From contig NZ_CP045851.1 of NCBI RefSeq assembly GCF_009650215.1, positions 783,189 through 847,188 of the forward strand: 64,000 nucleotides of DNA. Direction: 5' to 3'. This DNA is from Actinomarinicola tropica (GTDB lineage: Bacteria > Actinomycetota > Acidimicrobiia > Acidimicrobiales > SKKL01). Both the position numbers and the translations under genes were made by a program. Below, one piece after another: positions 49,601 through 58,090 of the stretch (the first letter of the stretch is position 1; each line of letters begins with the position of its first letter). Under the pieces are notes generated by a model. The model saw only the letters and a list, made by a program, of their open reading frames with translations. It was not told where the DNA came from and ran no database searches.

Positions 49601-50266
49601 GCCGACGAGTGGGACCGTGCCGCGGCGGTGGCCAGCGGCGTGTTCGGCTCACCCGCCGTCGGGCGACGCCCCACCGGTCCCGAGGTGGCGTCCCTCACCG
49701 AGAACGTCCGCCAACAGGCCAACGCATGGGTCCACGACGCAGAGCGGCTCGTCGAGCGGCTCGACGCCGCGTACGGCAGGCGGGGCCTCACCAGTGGCGA
49801 GCGGCTCGCCACCGCCCGAGCCGCCCACCGCCTCGTCGATGGGGTGCGCAACGCCGAGCCGATCGACGTCGTTCGTGCCCTCGCCGGCTTCACCCCGCCG
49901 AGCAGCGAGGGCGCCGCGGCGCGATCGCTCAACAGTGCGGGTGCCGTCATCTCCGCCCTCGACGCCACCAACTGGGAGCTGTTCGGCCTGGCAGCCGAGC
50001 ACGTGGGCTCCGACCTCGACGAGGTGCTCCGCGCTGACGAGCTCGCCGTGCCCTACGACGCCCGCCGCCACGAGCTCGAAGCGCGGGCCACGTCGTGGCT
50101 GGGCGACCGCACACCAGGCCCCACTCCGCCGCCACGCCCGACCCCGTCGGGTCGCGCAGTGGTCGCCAGCACGGACGACGTGCCCTCGCTCGTCGACGAG
50201 CTCACCCAGGCACTCGACACGGGGCCGATCGAAGTGACCTGGCGCCACACCGGCGAGGGCGGATGA
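46670..50266 (+). CDS. pglY: BREX type 2 ATPase PglY (BrxC-like)
   Basis: 1198-residue AAA-type ATPase. Seen: N-terminal QVRDGDFVLKLTQGV, Walker A LHGSFGSGKSHFM (Lys near residue 79), Walker B IVLFLDELILWLA (about 265-277), and a long helical C-terminal half. It corresponds to BrxC of BREX type 1. Together with PglZ, PglX and the kinase it is required for BREX interference; the mechanism is not settled. Start overlaps pglX, stop overlaps pglZ. A long frame on the opposite strand is a codon-bias mirror. Confidence 0.93.
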   Translation: MTLIRDLIHIPEQVRDGDFVLKLTQGVDPAHAQATVDSYEVTDQIAEAFHEALGLIAGSLGPPPRSQSTFLHGSFGSGKSHFMAVLHLLLEGNPAARSKPELHDAIAAWDDALSGKRFLLVPVHFLDARSMEQKILGGYVDRITALHPGTSVPPVYLGDTIVSEELPQLRATVGDESFLAGLNAGTGDDDEWGEFGVTWTVDSLERALAAPATDPDRQALVAAYIAAYRRATTTEARSTGEGYVDLDRGLAAISSHAQSLGYDGIVLFLDELILWLASNIGDLDLVQRESQKLTILTESTYAERPVPIVSFVARQRDLSELVGSHVVGPQHQSFLDNLELQQGRFSLITLEASNLPVIAERRLLRPQNPANRSALRDAVDRAVAGREDVRRILLGSDADLDLFRRIYPFSPALVHALVDVSEALQRERTALKVMLQLLVDRREDLELGDIIPVGDLWDVVASRDEPFSSEMKSAFRTAKDLYRRRLRPMLLDQHALAEDSPPDDPRWRAFTTDDRLIKTLLLAALVPNVEAFRNLDVARLAALNWGTLTSPIPGREAQIVLTKLRTWSASVGEIKLGNDATNPTVSITLVDVDTDEIIDRAKRDFDTLGARRAALRQLIDTALGGRLGDDLHGTYRHQWRGVTRELDVVFGNIRNVDEMPDVRLQSDMGRPKIVIDFPFDDTGHNPDDDLERLDRWAERNQPTTTVCWLPSFLTPEGVARLGRFVAIDNLLRGDRFNDHTAHLSATQRAQARPVLESMHTQLREQLNAAVLDAYGITSFNHAWVERATSLTDHHRSLDPALVVRPTTASRFDAAFDELCDQLLDHLAPAHPALDAKVTPGSLTTVWGEVQRALGADDNRIVVETNRRPVMRAIATPLELGTMHESHFILGTTWQGRLDRHLDSARNEDRRLSVADLRLLIDGDGDQRRGLDPEIADLVILTVAAQCDHSVTHHGSTVTYTGRALPADAVLRPEELPTADEWDRAAAVASGVFGSPAVGRRPTGPEVASLTENVRQQANAWVHDAERLVERLDAAYGRRGLTSGERLATARAAHRLVDGVRNAEPIDVVRALAGFTPPSSEGAAARSLNSAGAVISALDATNWELFGLAAEHVGSDLDEVLRADELAVPYDARRHELEARATSWLGDRTPGPTPPPRPTPSGRAVVASTDDVPSLVDELTQALDTGPIEVTWRHTGEGG

Positions 50267-52908
50267 CCCGCCCCGCCCTGACCGCACAGCAGCTCCGAGC
50301 CACCGTCGAGCGGGCGCTCTCCTCGACGCGTCCCTCGACGCTCGTGCTGGTGTCGGGAGATCCCGACGCGCCCCCGCCGCTCGACGAGGTGTCGGGTCGG
50401 CCGGTCACCGTCGTCGGGTCCGCCTCGCCGCTCGAGATCCGCCGGCTCGCCAGGCAGACAGGCGATACGCCGCTCGTCGTCGTGACCAACTGCGAGTCGG
50501 ACGAGCTCGGCGACGACCTCCTCGCCCGGGCGGCGAGTCGACGCATCATCACCCCCGACCGCTGGGCGACCGTGTGCTCTCTGTTCGCCGCCGAGCGGCC
50601 CAGCCGCCAGCTGACGTCGCGCGCCCACCTCGCCGATGCGCTCATCGAGGAGCGACCACGCCAGGGGTACCCGCCGGCGACGTCGCGGGTCCTCGACCTC
50701 GACACCGCGCTCGACGCTCTGGCCGACGCTGCGCTCGGCCTCCCTCCCGCGGGCGCGTCGGGCTCCACCGTGCTGGCGTGGCTCGACGATGTCGGACTCC
50801 CCGCCCGCTGGCGTCGGCTCGACAAGCAGGTGCGCACCGACCTCACGCAGCTTGCCCGTGAGCGACACGGTCCGGCTGCCGGACCCGTCATGGCGATCCT
50901 CGACGCCGCGCGCACCGCCGACGCCATGGCCCTCGCCCTCGCCGCCGAAGCCATCCACCACCCTGACGCCACCGGCGCCGAGACGTCTCGGGCCCTGCTG
51001 GAGCGCGAGCTCGCTCGTCCCCAGCTCGAGGCGGCGGAGTGGCGCGCTCTCGCGGCGGCTGCCGCGGAGCGGGTCGGCCAGCACACCGACCCCAGCCAGG
51101 TCGCCGGCTGGCTCGACCGCGCCGAGACGGTGCTGGCCGACCTCGACGCCACCTCGCTCGCTCACCTCTCGAGCGTCCTGCGGTCGGGCTTCGAAGCCCG
51201 CCTGCGCCGCGCCGCGGACGCGATCGGCGCCTGGCGCGGCGGCGACGGCGAGCTGGAGCGGACCGTCGCCGAGCGGATCGACGAGGCGGCACAGCACCGC
51301 CTCGCCCGCGAGGAACCGCACCGCGTCGAACGGCTCCGCATGGCAGCCCGACTCGCCAAGCGCGGACACGGGCGTCTCGACCGCGGCCACAACCTCGTCG
51401 AGCTGGCCCGCCAGTACCGCGCCGACGGGGCCTGGCTCGACGCCGCCCGCGTCCAGGTGTCCCGCAGCGACGGTGACCCATCGGTCGCCGCGGTGCTCGA
51501 CGCGTGCAGCGCGGCCATGGACGGCGATCGAGTCGCCGAGTCCGCCGCTCTCGCCGAGCTGACCCGTCACGCCGTCGGACCGCTCCCGGAGGGAAGCCTC
51601 GGCATCGAATCGGTCCTCGATGAGGTCGTCGTTCCTGTGGCGGCGGCGCGACCGGTCCTCCTCGTCGTGCTCGACGGCATGAGCGTCAGCGTCCACCACG
51701 AGGTCGTCCAGCACCTCGCCAACATCGGATGGACACCTGTCGTCGACGACGAGCGCCGCGTCGACCGTCCGGTGCTCGCCACGCTGCCGACCGTGACCGA
51801 GGTCAGCCGAGCTTCGCTGCTCGCCGGCCGGCTCCTACGCGGCGGCAAGGACGTCGAGACGCGAGAGTTCGCAGCCCATCACGGGCTCGTCGCGGCAAGT
51901 CGACGCGGGAAGCCGCCCATCGTCTTCCACAAGACCGCACTGCGCGACGGCGGGCTCGACACGCGACCAGCCGAGGTCGCGGCCACGATCGCAGATCCCC
52001 AGCAGAAGGTCGTCGCCGTCGTCATCAACAACATCGACGAGCGCCTCGACGCCGTCGACCAGCCGCCCAGCGGCTGGAGCCTCGCCGAGCTCAGTCCTCT
52101 GCGTGACCTGCTCGCCGAAGCTCGTCGTGCCGGACGAGCACTGATCGTCACCTCCGACCACGGCCACGTCCTCGAGCGAGGCGGCGAGCACCGCAGCATC
52201 TCCGGGGGCGGACAGCGGTGGCGGCCCGCCGACCCGCCGGTGGGGGATGGGGAGATCGAGGTGGCTGGACCCCGGGTGCTCGGTGCCCACGAGCGGATCG
52301 TGATGCCCATCGTCGAAGGGCTGCGGTACACCGGCCGCAAGAACGGCTACCACGGTGGCCTCACCCCCCAGGAGCTGTTCGTTCCCCTCACCGTCCTGAC
52401 CGCCGAGCCGCTCGACGGGTGGACACCGGCGCCGGTGGTGCCGCCGAGCTGGTGGCACCTCGATCGCGTTGCCCCACCGGAGGAGGTCGCGCCGCCAGCG
52501 TCTGCGCCCCAGGCCGCAGCACGGCGGAGGCCGGCTGGCAGCGACCTTCCCACGCTGTTCGACCTGGAACCCGAACGGCAGGCCGCACCCGCCGAATCGG
52601 CGACGGCGGCGGGCTGGATCGAACAGCTCCTCGCCGAACCCGAGCTGGCGTCTCGGCGTGCCTCGCCCCGGATCCGCCTCACCGACGACGAGCTCGAACG
52701 ACTCCTCCGCACGCTCGACCGTTGGGCTGGCGTCCCACTCCCGCTCGAACGTCTGGCCAACGAGACCGAGCTGCCCGTGGCGCGCATCAACCGCTACGTC
52801 GCCCAGGTGCAAGACCTCCTCAACGTCGACGGCTACGGCATCGTCGAGGTCCTCAACAACGAGGTGCGCTTCCAGCGCGACCTCCTCCTCACCCAGTTCG
52901 AGCTGTGA
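50263..52908 (+). CDS. pglZ: BREX type 2 alkaline-phosphatase-like protein PglZ
   Basis: 881 residues. The PglZ domain, the signature protein of BREX, is seen at about 465-650: VLLVVLDGMSVSVHHEVVQHL (metal Asp), a TEVSRASLL segment with the Thr/Ser nucleophile candidate, and LIVTSDHGHVLERGG (Asp-His metal ligands). The N-terminal 450 residues are helical, the C-terminal 130 include a winged-helix-like end (LPVARINRYVAQVQDLLNVDGY). ATG overlaps pglY; stop overlaps the brxD GTG. All metal-binding motifs look complete. Confidence 0.94.
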   Translation: MTRPALTAQQLRATVERALSSTRPSTLVLVSGDPDAPPPLDEVSGRPVTVVGSASPLEIRRLARQTGDTPLVVVTNCESDELGDDLLARAASRRIITPDRWATVCSLFAAERPSRQLTSRAHLADALIEERPRQGYPPATSRVLDLDTALDALADAALGLPPAGASGSTVLAWLDDVGLPARWRRLDKQVRTDLTQLARERHGPAAGPVMAILDAARTADAMALALAAEAIHHPDATGAETSRALLERELARPQLEAAEWRALAAAAAERVGQHTDPSQVAGWLDRAETVLADLDATSLAHLSSVLRSGFEARLRRAADAIGAWRGGDGELERTVAERIDEAAQHRLAREEPHRVERLRMAARLAKRGHGRLDRGHNLVELARQYRADGAWLDAARVQVSRSDGDPSVAAVLDACSAAMDGDRVAESAALAELTRHAVGPLPEGSLGIESVLDEVVVPVAAARPVLLVVLDGMSVSVHHEVVQHLANIGWTPVVDDERRVDRPVLATLPTVTEVSRASLLAGRLLRGGKDVETREFAAHHGLVAASRRGKPPIVFHKTALRDGGLDTRPAEVAATIADPQQKVVAVVINNIDERLDAVDQPPSGWSLAELSPLRDLLAEARRAGRALIVTSDHGHVLERGGEHRSISGGGQRWRPADPPVGDGEIEVAGPRVLGAHERIVMPIVEGLRYTGRKNGYHGGLTPQELFVPLTVLTAEPLDGWTPAPVVPPSWWHLDRVAPPEEVAPPASAPQAAARRRPAGSDLPTLFDLEPERQAAPAESATAAGWIEQLLAEPELASRRASPRIRLTDDELERLLRTLDRWAGVPLPLERLANETELPVARINRYVAQVQDLLNVDGYGIVEVLNNEVRFQRDLLLTQFEL

Positions 52909-54221
52909 CCATCTCCCCCCAACGCCGACTCGAGATCCTCGACGCCCTCCGTCGCGGCACCGTGCCGAGCGCCGGGCTCGACGTGCTCGCCGTCGGTCTC
53001 GACCGCTACGTCGGCGCCATCGACGAGGACCTCGACCGCATCGCCAACGGCGCCGGCGCGTTCAAGGCGATCCGAGGCGAGTACGGGTCCGGCAAGACGT
53101 TCCTGACTCGGTGGCTAGCCGAGCGCGCCAAGGCACGAGGGATGGCGGCGAGCGAGGTCCAGGTGTCGGAGAGCGACACGCCGATCCACCGCTACCAGAC
53201 CGTGTACCGCCGCCTCGTCGAGCAGCTCTCCACCTCGTCGGTGCGGCGAGGCGCCCTGCGAACGATCGTCGACTCGTGGTTCTTCACGCTTGAGGACGAT
53301 GTGCTGGCCACCGGTCGGGTCGAGGACGGCGACCCGACGAGACTCACCGACGCCACCGCCACGCTCATGGAGTCCCGCCTTGGCGAGATCACCCGCACAG
53401 CTCCAGCGTTCTCCGCGGTCCTGCGGTCGTACCTCCACGCCACCAACAGCGGCGATGCCGCGACCGCCGACGGGCTCCTCGCATGGCTCGGCGGCCAGCC
53501 CCACGTCGGGGCCAGCGTGAAGCGCACCGCCGGCATCAAGGGCGACCTCGACCACGACGCCGCGCTGTCGTTCCTCGCCGGGCTGCTCCACGTGCTGCGC
53601 GACGCCGGGTATCCCGGCCTCGTCGTCGTCCTCGACGAGGCCGAGACGATGCAGCGCATGCGGTCCGACACTCGGGACAAGGGCCTCGAAGCGCTGCGCA
53701 AGCTGATCGACGACCTGCACGAAGGGCGGTTCCCCGGCCTCTACCTGGTGATGACCGGTACCCCTGCCTTCTTCGACGGGCCACAAGGCGTCCAGCGGTT
53801 GGCGCCGCTGGCGCAGCGCCTCCACACCGAGTTCGGTGACGACCCGCGCTTCGACAACCCCCGCGCCGTGCAGGTGCGCCTGCCCGGGTTCACGCTCGAC
53901 TCGCTCATCGAGGTGGGGCGCAAGGTACGAGACCTGTTCGCCGACGGTCTCGACGACGCCGACCGGGTGCGAGAGCGATGCGACGACGAATACCTGGCCA
54001 CGCTCGCTGCGGCGGTCACCGGTGAGCTGGGCAAGCGCGTTGGCATCGCCCCACGGCTGTACCTGCGGAAGCTCGTCGACGTCCTCGACCGGATCGAGCT
54101 CAACGTCGAGTTTGACCCGCGGCGGCACTACGCCCTGACCGTGACCGACGGTGAGCTCACCGAGGTGGAGCGCAACGCTCGCGCCGCTGGTTCGGTCGAC
54201 GACATCGAGCTCGACCTGTGA
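52905..54221 (+). CDS. brxD: BREX ATP-binding protein BrxD
   Basis: 438-residue ATPase. Seen: RRLEILDALRRGTVPSAGLDVLAVGLDRY at the N-terminus, Walker A IRGEYGSGKTFLTRWLAE (Lys near 59), Walker B LVVVLDEAETMQRM (about 239-252), and sensor region LYLVMTGTPAFFDG. BrxD is found in BREX types 2 and 6 with the Lhr-like helicase. GTG start overlaps the pglZ stop, and the end overlaps the GTG of the HipA-like gene. Confidence 0.93.
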   Translation: MTISPQRRLEILDALRRGTVPSAGLDVLAVGLDRYVGAIDEDLDRIANGAGAFKAIRGEYGSGKTFLTRWLAERAKARGMAASEVQVSESDTPIHRYQTVYRRLVEQLSTSSVRRGALRTIVDSWFFTLEDDVLATGRVEDGDPTRLTDATATLMESRLGEITRTAPAFSAVLRSYLHATNSGDAATADGLLAWLGGQPHVGASVKRTAGIKGDLDHDAALSFLAGLLHVLRDAGYPGLVVVLDEAETMQRMRSDTRDKGLEALRKLIDDLHEGRFPGLYLVMTGTPAFFDGPQGVQRLAPLAQRLHTEFGDDPRFDNPRAVQVRLPGFTLDSLIEVGRKVRDLFADGLDDADRVRERCDDEYLATLAAAVTGELGKRVGIAPRLYLRKLVDVLDRIELNVEFDPRRHYALTVTDGELTEVERNARAAGSVDDIELDL

Positions 54222-55156
54222 GTGGAGACCTCCCTATCGAGGTCGATGTCTCCGAGTGGCCAGCGCTGGAGGAGGAGCAGCTCGGAAGCAAGCCGAAGCT
54301 GTGGCTTCTTCGTCCGATCCCGCACGAACCAAGAAACCCGGGCGCCTCGGAGGAGGCGTGGCTGTGGAAGGCACGAACCTTCAACCACGACTCGGCGGGG
54401 CGTCGGTTCGCGAAGGGAGACGACTGGGCCGAGATCGTTGCCGCAGAGGTAGCCGAGCGGATCGGAGTTCCACATGCCGAGGTGCGGCTCGCTCGTCGCG
54501 ACGAGCAGCTCGGTGTCATCTCGCTCGAGATGACCATGATGCTCGAATCCCTCGTGCACGGGAACGAGCTCCTCGAGGAGGCAGGCGTCTCGGTGAGTGG
54601 GACGATCGAGCGAAGCGCTTACACCGTCGACGCCGTCCGACGATCGCTGCGCGATGTCGAGCCTCCCGAGGACCACATCACTCTGACGAGCGCATGGGAC
54701 TGGTTCGTGGGGTACCTCCTCCTCGACGCAATCGTCAGCAACACCGATCGCCACCACGAGAACTGGGGAGCGATCGCGCGGTGGCAGGGGCCTCCAGTGT
54801 TGGCACCGAGCTTCGACCACGCGTCATCGCTTGGCTTCGCAATCTCCGACGAGGAACGACGAGAGCGACTGTCCACACCCGATCGCGGGAGATCAGTTGA
54901 GCGCTACGCGCGGCGGGCGAAGTCGAAGTTTGCAGGGCGGCCAAAGACGACCGAGGTCGTCGAACAGGCCATCGCGTTGAGTCCCCCGGAGGTCGTCGCC
55001 GAGTGGCGGGATCGGCTCGCCGCGGTGCTCGACGAACTCCCCTCCGCAGTCGACGCGATCCCTGAGTCTCGAATGTCTAAGGATGCTCGAACGTTCGCCC
55101 GAGCGATGATTGGCCTGAACGGACACCGCTCGCTGTCACTGCTCTCCGTACCATAG
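54218..55156 (+). CDS. HipA-like kinase-fold protein inserted in the BREX operon
   Basis: 312 residues. The kinase core resembles the C-terminal domain of HipA: WKARTF (possible ATP-anchoring Lys), LLDAIVSNTDRHHENWGAI (catalytic loop with Asp, Asn near 170-188) and APSFDHASSLG (metal-binding Asp in place of the usual YDL). The HipA N-terminal subdomain is missing or diverged, and no HipB-type antitoxin is adjacent. The GTG overlaps brxD, and four bases separate it from the HIRAN gene. These two genes are not among the six core BREX-2 genes. Substrate unknown. Confidence 0.75.
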   Translation: MSGDLPIEVDVSEWPALEEEQLGSKPKLWLLRPIPHEPRNPGASEEAWLWKARTFNHDSAGRRFAKGDDWAEIVAAEVAERIGVPHAEVRLARRDEQLGVISLEMTMMLESLVHGNELLEEAGVSVSGTIERSAYTVDAVRRSLRDVEPPEDHITLTSAWDWFVGYLLLDAIVSNTDRHHENWGAIARWQGPPVLAPSFDHASSLGFAISDEERRERLSTPDRGRSVERYARRAKSKFAGRPKTTEVVEQAIALSPPEVVAEWRDRLAAVLDELPSAVDAIPESRMSKDARTFARAMIGLNGHRSLSLLSVP

Positions 55157-55160
55157 AGAC

Positions 55161-55892
55161 ATGGACACCCGTCGCCTGTACGTCACTTGGCGCAGCCCTA
55201 CGGGGTCGATCCTGCCGGTCGGCCTTCTTGAACAGCGATCGCAATCGCCCCGCTACCGGTTCGCGTACCTCAAGAGCGTGGAGTCGATCGACGGGTTCCC
55301 GCCGTTCCCTGGGCTGCCCGAGCTGCATCGGGGCTACGAGTCGGACGTCCTCTTCCCAGTCTTTCAGAACAGGGTGATGTCGCAGGAGCGCGAGGACTAC
55401 CCGCGGTTCGTCCAGCAGCTCGACCTCTCCGTCGATGACGAGCCGTTCGTCGTTCTCGGGCGCAGTGGTGGCGCACGACAGACGGATCGGATCGAGGTCT
55501 TCCCGGAGCCCCTTCCCGTCGGTGGAGTGCTCGACTGTCCCTTCTTCGTGCGAGGCATTCGACACATGCCTGGTGCGAGTGACGTCGTCGCAGACCTTGG
55601 CATCGGTGCACACCTGGAGCTCGTGCTCGACGAGGAGAACGAGCACGACTCCAGGGCCCGACTGCTTGTGTGGGCGGGTGACCAGGCGATCGGATGGCTG
55701 CCCGGGTACCTGGTCTCCGTAGTCGACGAGCTGCAGCTCCTCGTCGGAGATCCCCGGGTTGTTGTCGCCCGGGTCAATCCGCCGTCGGCACCGTCGCACC
55801 TTCGCGTCCTGTGCAGGCTGCAATCGGCGTGGCCAGAGGGTTGGCGGCCATTCGCAGGGTCGGAGTACTCGCCGCTCGTACCTGTGGATTGA
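55161..55892 (+). CDS. HIRAN-domain protein
   Basis: 243 residues. N-terminal half begins RRLYVTWRSPTGSILPVGLL and carries YESDVLFPVFQNRVMSQEREDYPRFV, the pattern of HipA-companion proteins. The C-terminal half (about 130-190, FFVRGIRHMPGASDVV, LVLDEENEHDSRARLLVWAG, IGWLPGYLV) fits a HIRAN domain, which binds DNA ends or lesions in other proteins. It follows the HipA-like gene by four bases and precedes brxHI by eight. The pairing suggests a damaged- or foreign-DNA sensor coupled to the kinase, which is inference. Confidence 0.75.
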   Translation: MDTRRLYVTWRSPTGSILPVGLLEQRSQSPRYRFAYLKSVESIDGFPPFPGLPELHRGYESDVLFPVFQNRVMSQEREDYPRFVQQLDLSVDDEPFVVLGRSGGARQTDRIEVFPEPLPVGGVLDCPFFVRGIRHMPGASDVVADLGIGAHLELVLDEENEHDSRARLLVWAGDQAIGWLPGYLVSVVDELQLLVGDPRVVVARVNPPSAPSHLRVLCRLQSAWPEGWRPFAGSEYSPLVPVD

Positions 55893-55900
55893 TGCTCTAG

Positions 55901-58003
55901 GTGGACCCGTTCGCCCAGCTCCACCCCTCGCTGCAGCACCACATCGTCAACAGCCTCGGGTGGGCGCAGCTTCGGCCGTTGCAGAGCGCCGCGATCGAGC
56001 CGACCCTTGCCGGGCATCACAGCCTTCTGCTGGCCCCGACCGCTGGTGGCAAGACCGAGGCCGCCGTGTTCCCGGCACTTACCCGGATGGCGAGCGAGGG
56101 TTGGGCGCCGTTGAGCGTCCTCTACCTCTGTCCGTTGCGAGCGCTCGTCAACAACCTCGAGCCACGCCTCCGGGCGTATGCCTCCTACACGGGGCATCGG
56201 GTCGGTGCGTGGCACGGCGACGTCGGTCCGACCGCGCGCGCCCGGCTCGTGCAGGAGCCGCCTGATCTGCTCCTCACCACACCGGAGTCGCTGGAAGCGA
56301 TCCTCATCTCTCGACGTGTCGACGAGCGGTGGCTGCTCGGCAACGTGCGTGCCGTCGTCGTCGACGAAGTTCATGCCTTCGCGGAGGCGGACCGTGGGTG
56401 GCACCTGCTGTCGGTGCTGGAACGGATCACCCATCTGGCAGGGCGCGAGGTCCAGCGGATCGGTCTGTCCGCCACCGTGGGCAACCCGAGCGAGCTCCTG
56501 AGCTGGCTGACCAGCACCTGCACCGCCCCGGCCGAGGTCGTCGCGCCGGCGGCCGAGGCCATCGCCGAACCGGAGGTGACCGTCGACTACGTGGGCGGGC
56601 TGCCCAACGCAGCGACGGTCATCAGTCGCCTCCACTCCGGTGAGAAGCGTCTGGTCTTCGTCGACAGTCGGGTTCGTGCCGAGAAGCTCACGCACGAGCT
56701 GCGGGCGCGCTCGGTGGAGACCTACGTGTCCCACGGCTCCCTAGGACGTGACGAGCGGCGACGCGCCGAGCAGGCGTTCGCCGAAGGCGACGACTGCGTC
56801 ATCGTCGCCACAAGCGCGCTGGAGCTCGGCATCGACGTCGGCGACCTCGACCAGGTGCTCCAGATCGACGCACCGTCGTCGGTGGCCTCGTTCCTCCAGC
56901 GCATCGGACGCTCCGGCCGTCGCACAGGCACCAGTCGCAACATGACGTTCCTCACGACCACACCGGAAGCCATGTGGCAGGCCGCGGGGGTCCTCCACCT
57001 GTGGTCGACCGGCCACGTCGAACCGGTGCAGCCGCCGGCTTTCCCGGTGCACATCCTGAGCCAGCAGCTCCTCGCTCTGGTGCTCCAGGAGGGTGGCATC
57101 GGCCAGGAGACCTGGATCGAGTGGCTCGGCGCACCGTTCGTCCTCGGTCCAGACGTCGATGCAGTCTCCGGAAGCGTCATCGAGCACCTCCTGTCCACCG
57201 GCTACCTGCACGCGGACCAAGGGCTGCTCGGGCTCGGTCCCCGTGCCGAGAGCGACTACGGATACCGCAACTTCCTCGACCTCACGTCCGTCTTCACCTC
57301 CCCGCCTGTCTTCCGCGTCGTGGCGGGGCGCACCGAGGTCGGACAGGTCCACGACCTCGGCCTGTGGGCTGCCCTAACGGCGCGCGGCGGACGCCGTGTG
57401 CTGCTGCTCGCCGGCCGCAGCTGGAAGATCCTCGACGTCGACTGGCGTCGCCACGTGGTCCACGTGCAGGCGACCGAGGCGATGGGCGTCGTCTCCTATC
57501 GAGGAGCGAGTGCCCCCTTCTCCTACGAGCTCGCCCAGGCAATCGGCTCCGTGCTCGCGGGGATCGATCCGCCCGGGGTGGTGTCTCGGCGCGCACGTGA
57601 CCAGCTGCGCGACGGCCGGGAGGGGTTCGTCACCCTGGATCCGTCATCCTCGACGCTGTTGCGCCGTACATCGTCCGGCAACGAGTGGTGGACATTCGCC
57701 GGCTCGCGAGCGAACGTCGAACTAGCTGCACGCATCCAGACGCTGCGTGGGGACAAGCGTCCGTTCGGGGAGCTGTCCATCGCCGTCGACGACGAGGTCG
57801 ATGTTGCTGACCTCACGCGGTCAGTCGACCGAAGGACGGACGCGACAAACCTGTTGGAGCTGTCCGACGAGCTCGTGGACGGACTCAAGTTTGCTGATTC
57901 CTTGCCGCGGTGGCTCGCAGACACGATCGTGCTCGACCGGCTGGCGGACCCCCGAGCTGTGGAAGCGACATTGGAGAAGCCCGTCAGCGGTCTCACGGTC
58001 TAG
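55901..58003 (+). CDS. brxHI: BREX Lhr-like DNA helicase BrxHI
   Basis: 700-residue SF2 helicase. Seen: Q-motif region LGWAQLRPLQSAAIEP, Walker A LLAPTAGGKTEAA, motif II VVVDEVHAFAEADRG (DEVH), SAT as GLSATVGNP, motif IV-V LVFVDSRVRAEKL and TSALELGIDVGDLDQV, motif VI FLQRIGRSGRRTG. The C-terminal third is the Lhr-core type extension. This is the canonical last gene of BREX-2. GTG start. The stop is followed by an 87-base gap before the radical SAM gene, ending the BREX operon. Confidence 0.93.
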   Translation: MDPFAQLHPSLQHHIVNSLGWAQLRPLQSAAIEPTLAGHHSLLLAPTAGGKTEAAVFPALTRMASEGWAPLSVLYLCPLRALVNNLEPRLRAYASYTGHRVGAWHGDVGPTARARLVQEPPDLLLTTPESLEAILISRRVDERWLLGNVRAVVVDEVHAFAEADRGWHLLSVLERITHLAGREVQRIGLSATVGNPSELLSWLTSTCTAPAEVVAPAAEAIAEPEVTVDYVGGLPNAATVISRLHSGEKRLVFVDSRVRAEKLTHELRARSVETYVSHGSLGRDERRRAEQAFAEGDDCVIVATSALELGIDVGDLDQVLQIDAPSSVASFLQRIGRSGRRTGTSRNMTFLTTTPEAMWQAAGVLHLWSTGHVEPVQPPAFPVHILSQQLLALVLQEGGIGQETWIEWLGAPFVLGPDVDAVSGSVIEHLLSTGYLHADQGLLGLGPRAESDYGYRNFLDLTSVFTSPPVFRVVAGRTEVGQVHDLGLWAALTARGGRRVLLLAGRSWKILDVDWRRHVVHVQATEAMGVVSYRGASAPFSYELAQAIGSVLAGIDPPGVVSRRARDQLRDGREGFVTLDPSSSTLLRRTSSGNEWWTFAGSRANVELAARIQTLRGDKRPFGELSIAVDDEVDVADLTRSVDRRTDATNLLELSDELVDGLKFADSLPRWLADTIVLDRLADPRAVEATLEKPVSGLTV

Positions 58004-58090
58004 GCCCAGGCCTGCTGAGAGCTCCTTCCTTGTGCGGCGGTCATTGGCAACGCAGGCGACTGCTCGGGAGGCCCCGCTCCCCCAACTGAG

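Noticed and set aside
54218-55156. HipA-like gene as a classical HipBA toxin-antitoxin
   Set aside because: No HTH antitoxin upstream and the N-terminal HipA subdomain is absent; its partner is a HIRAN protein.
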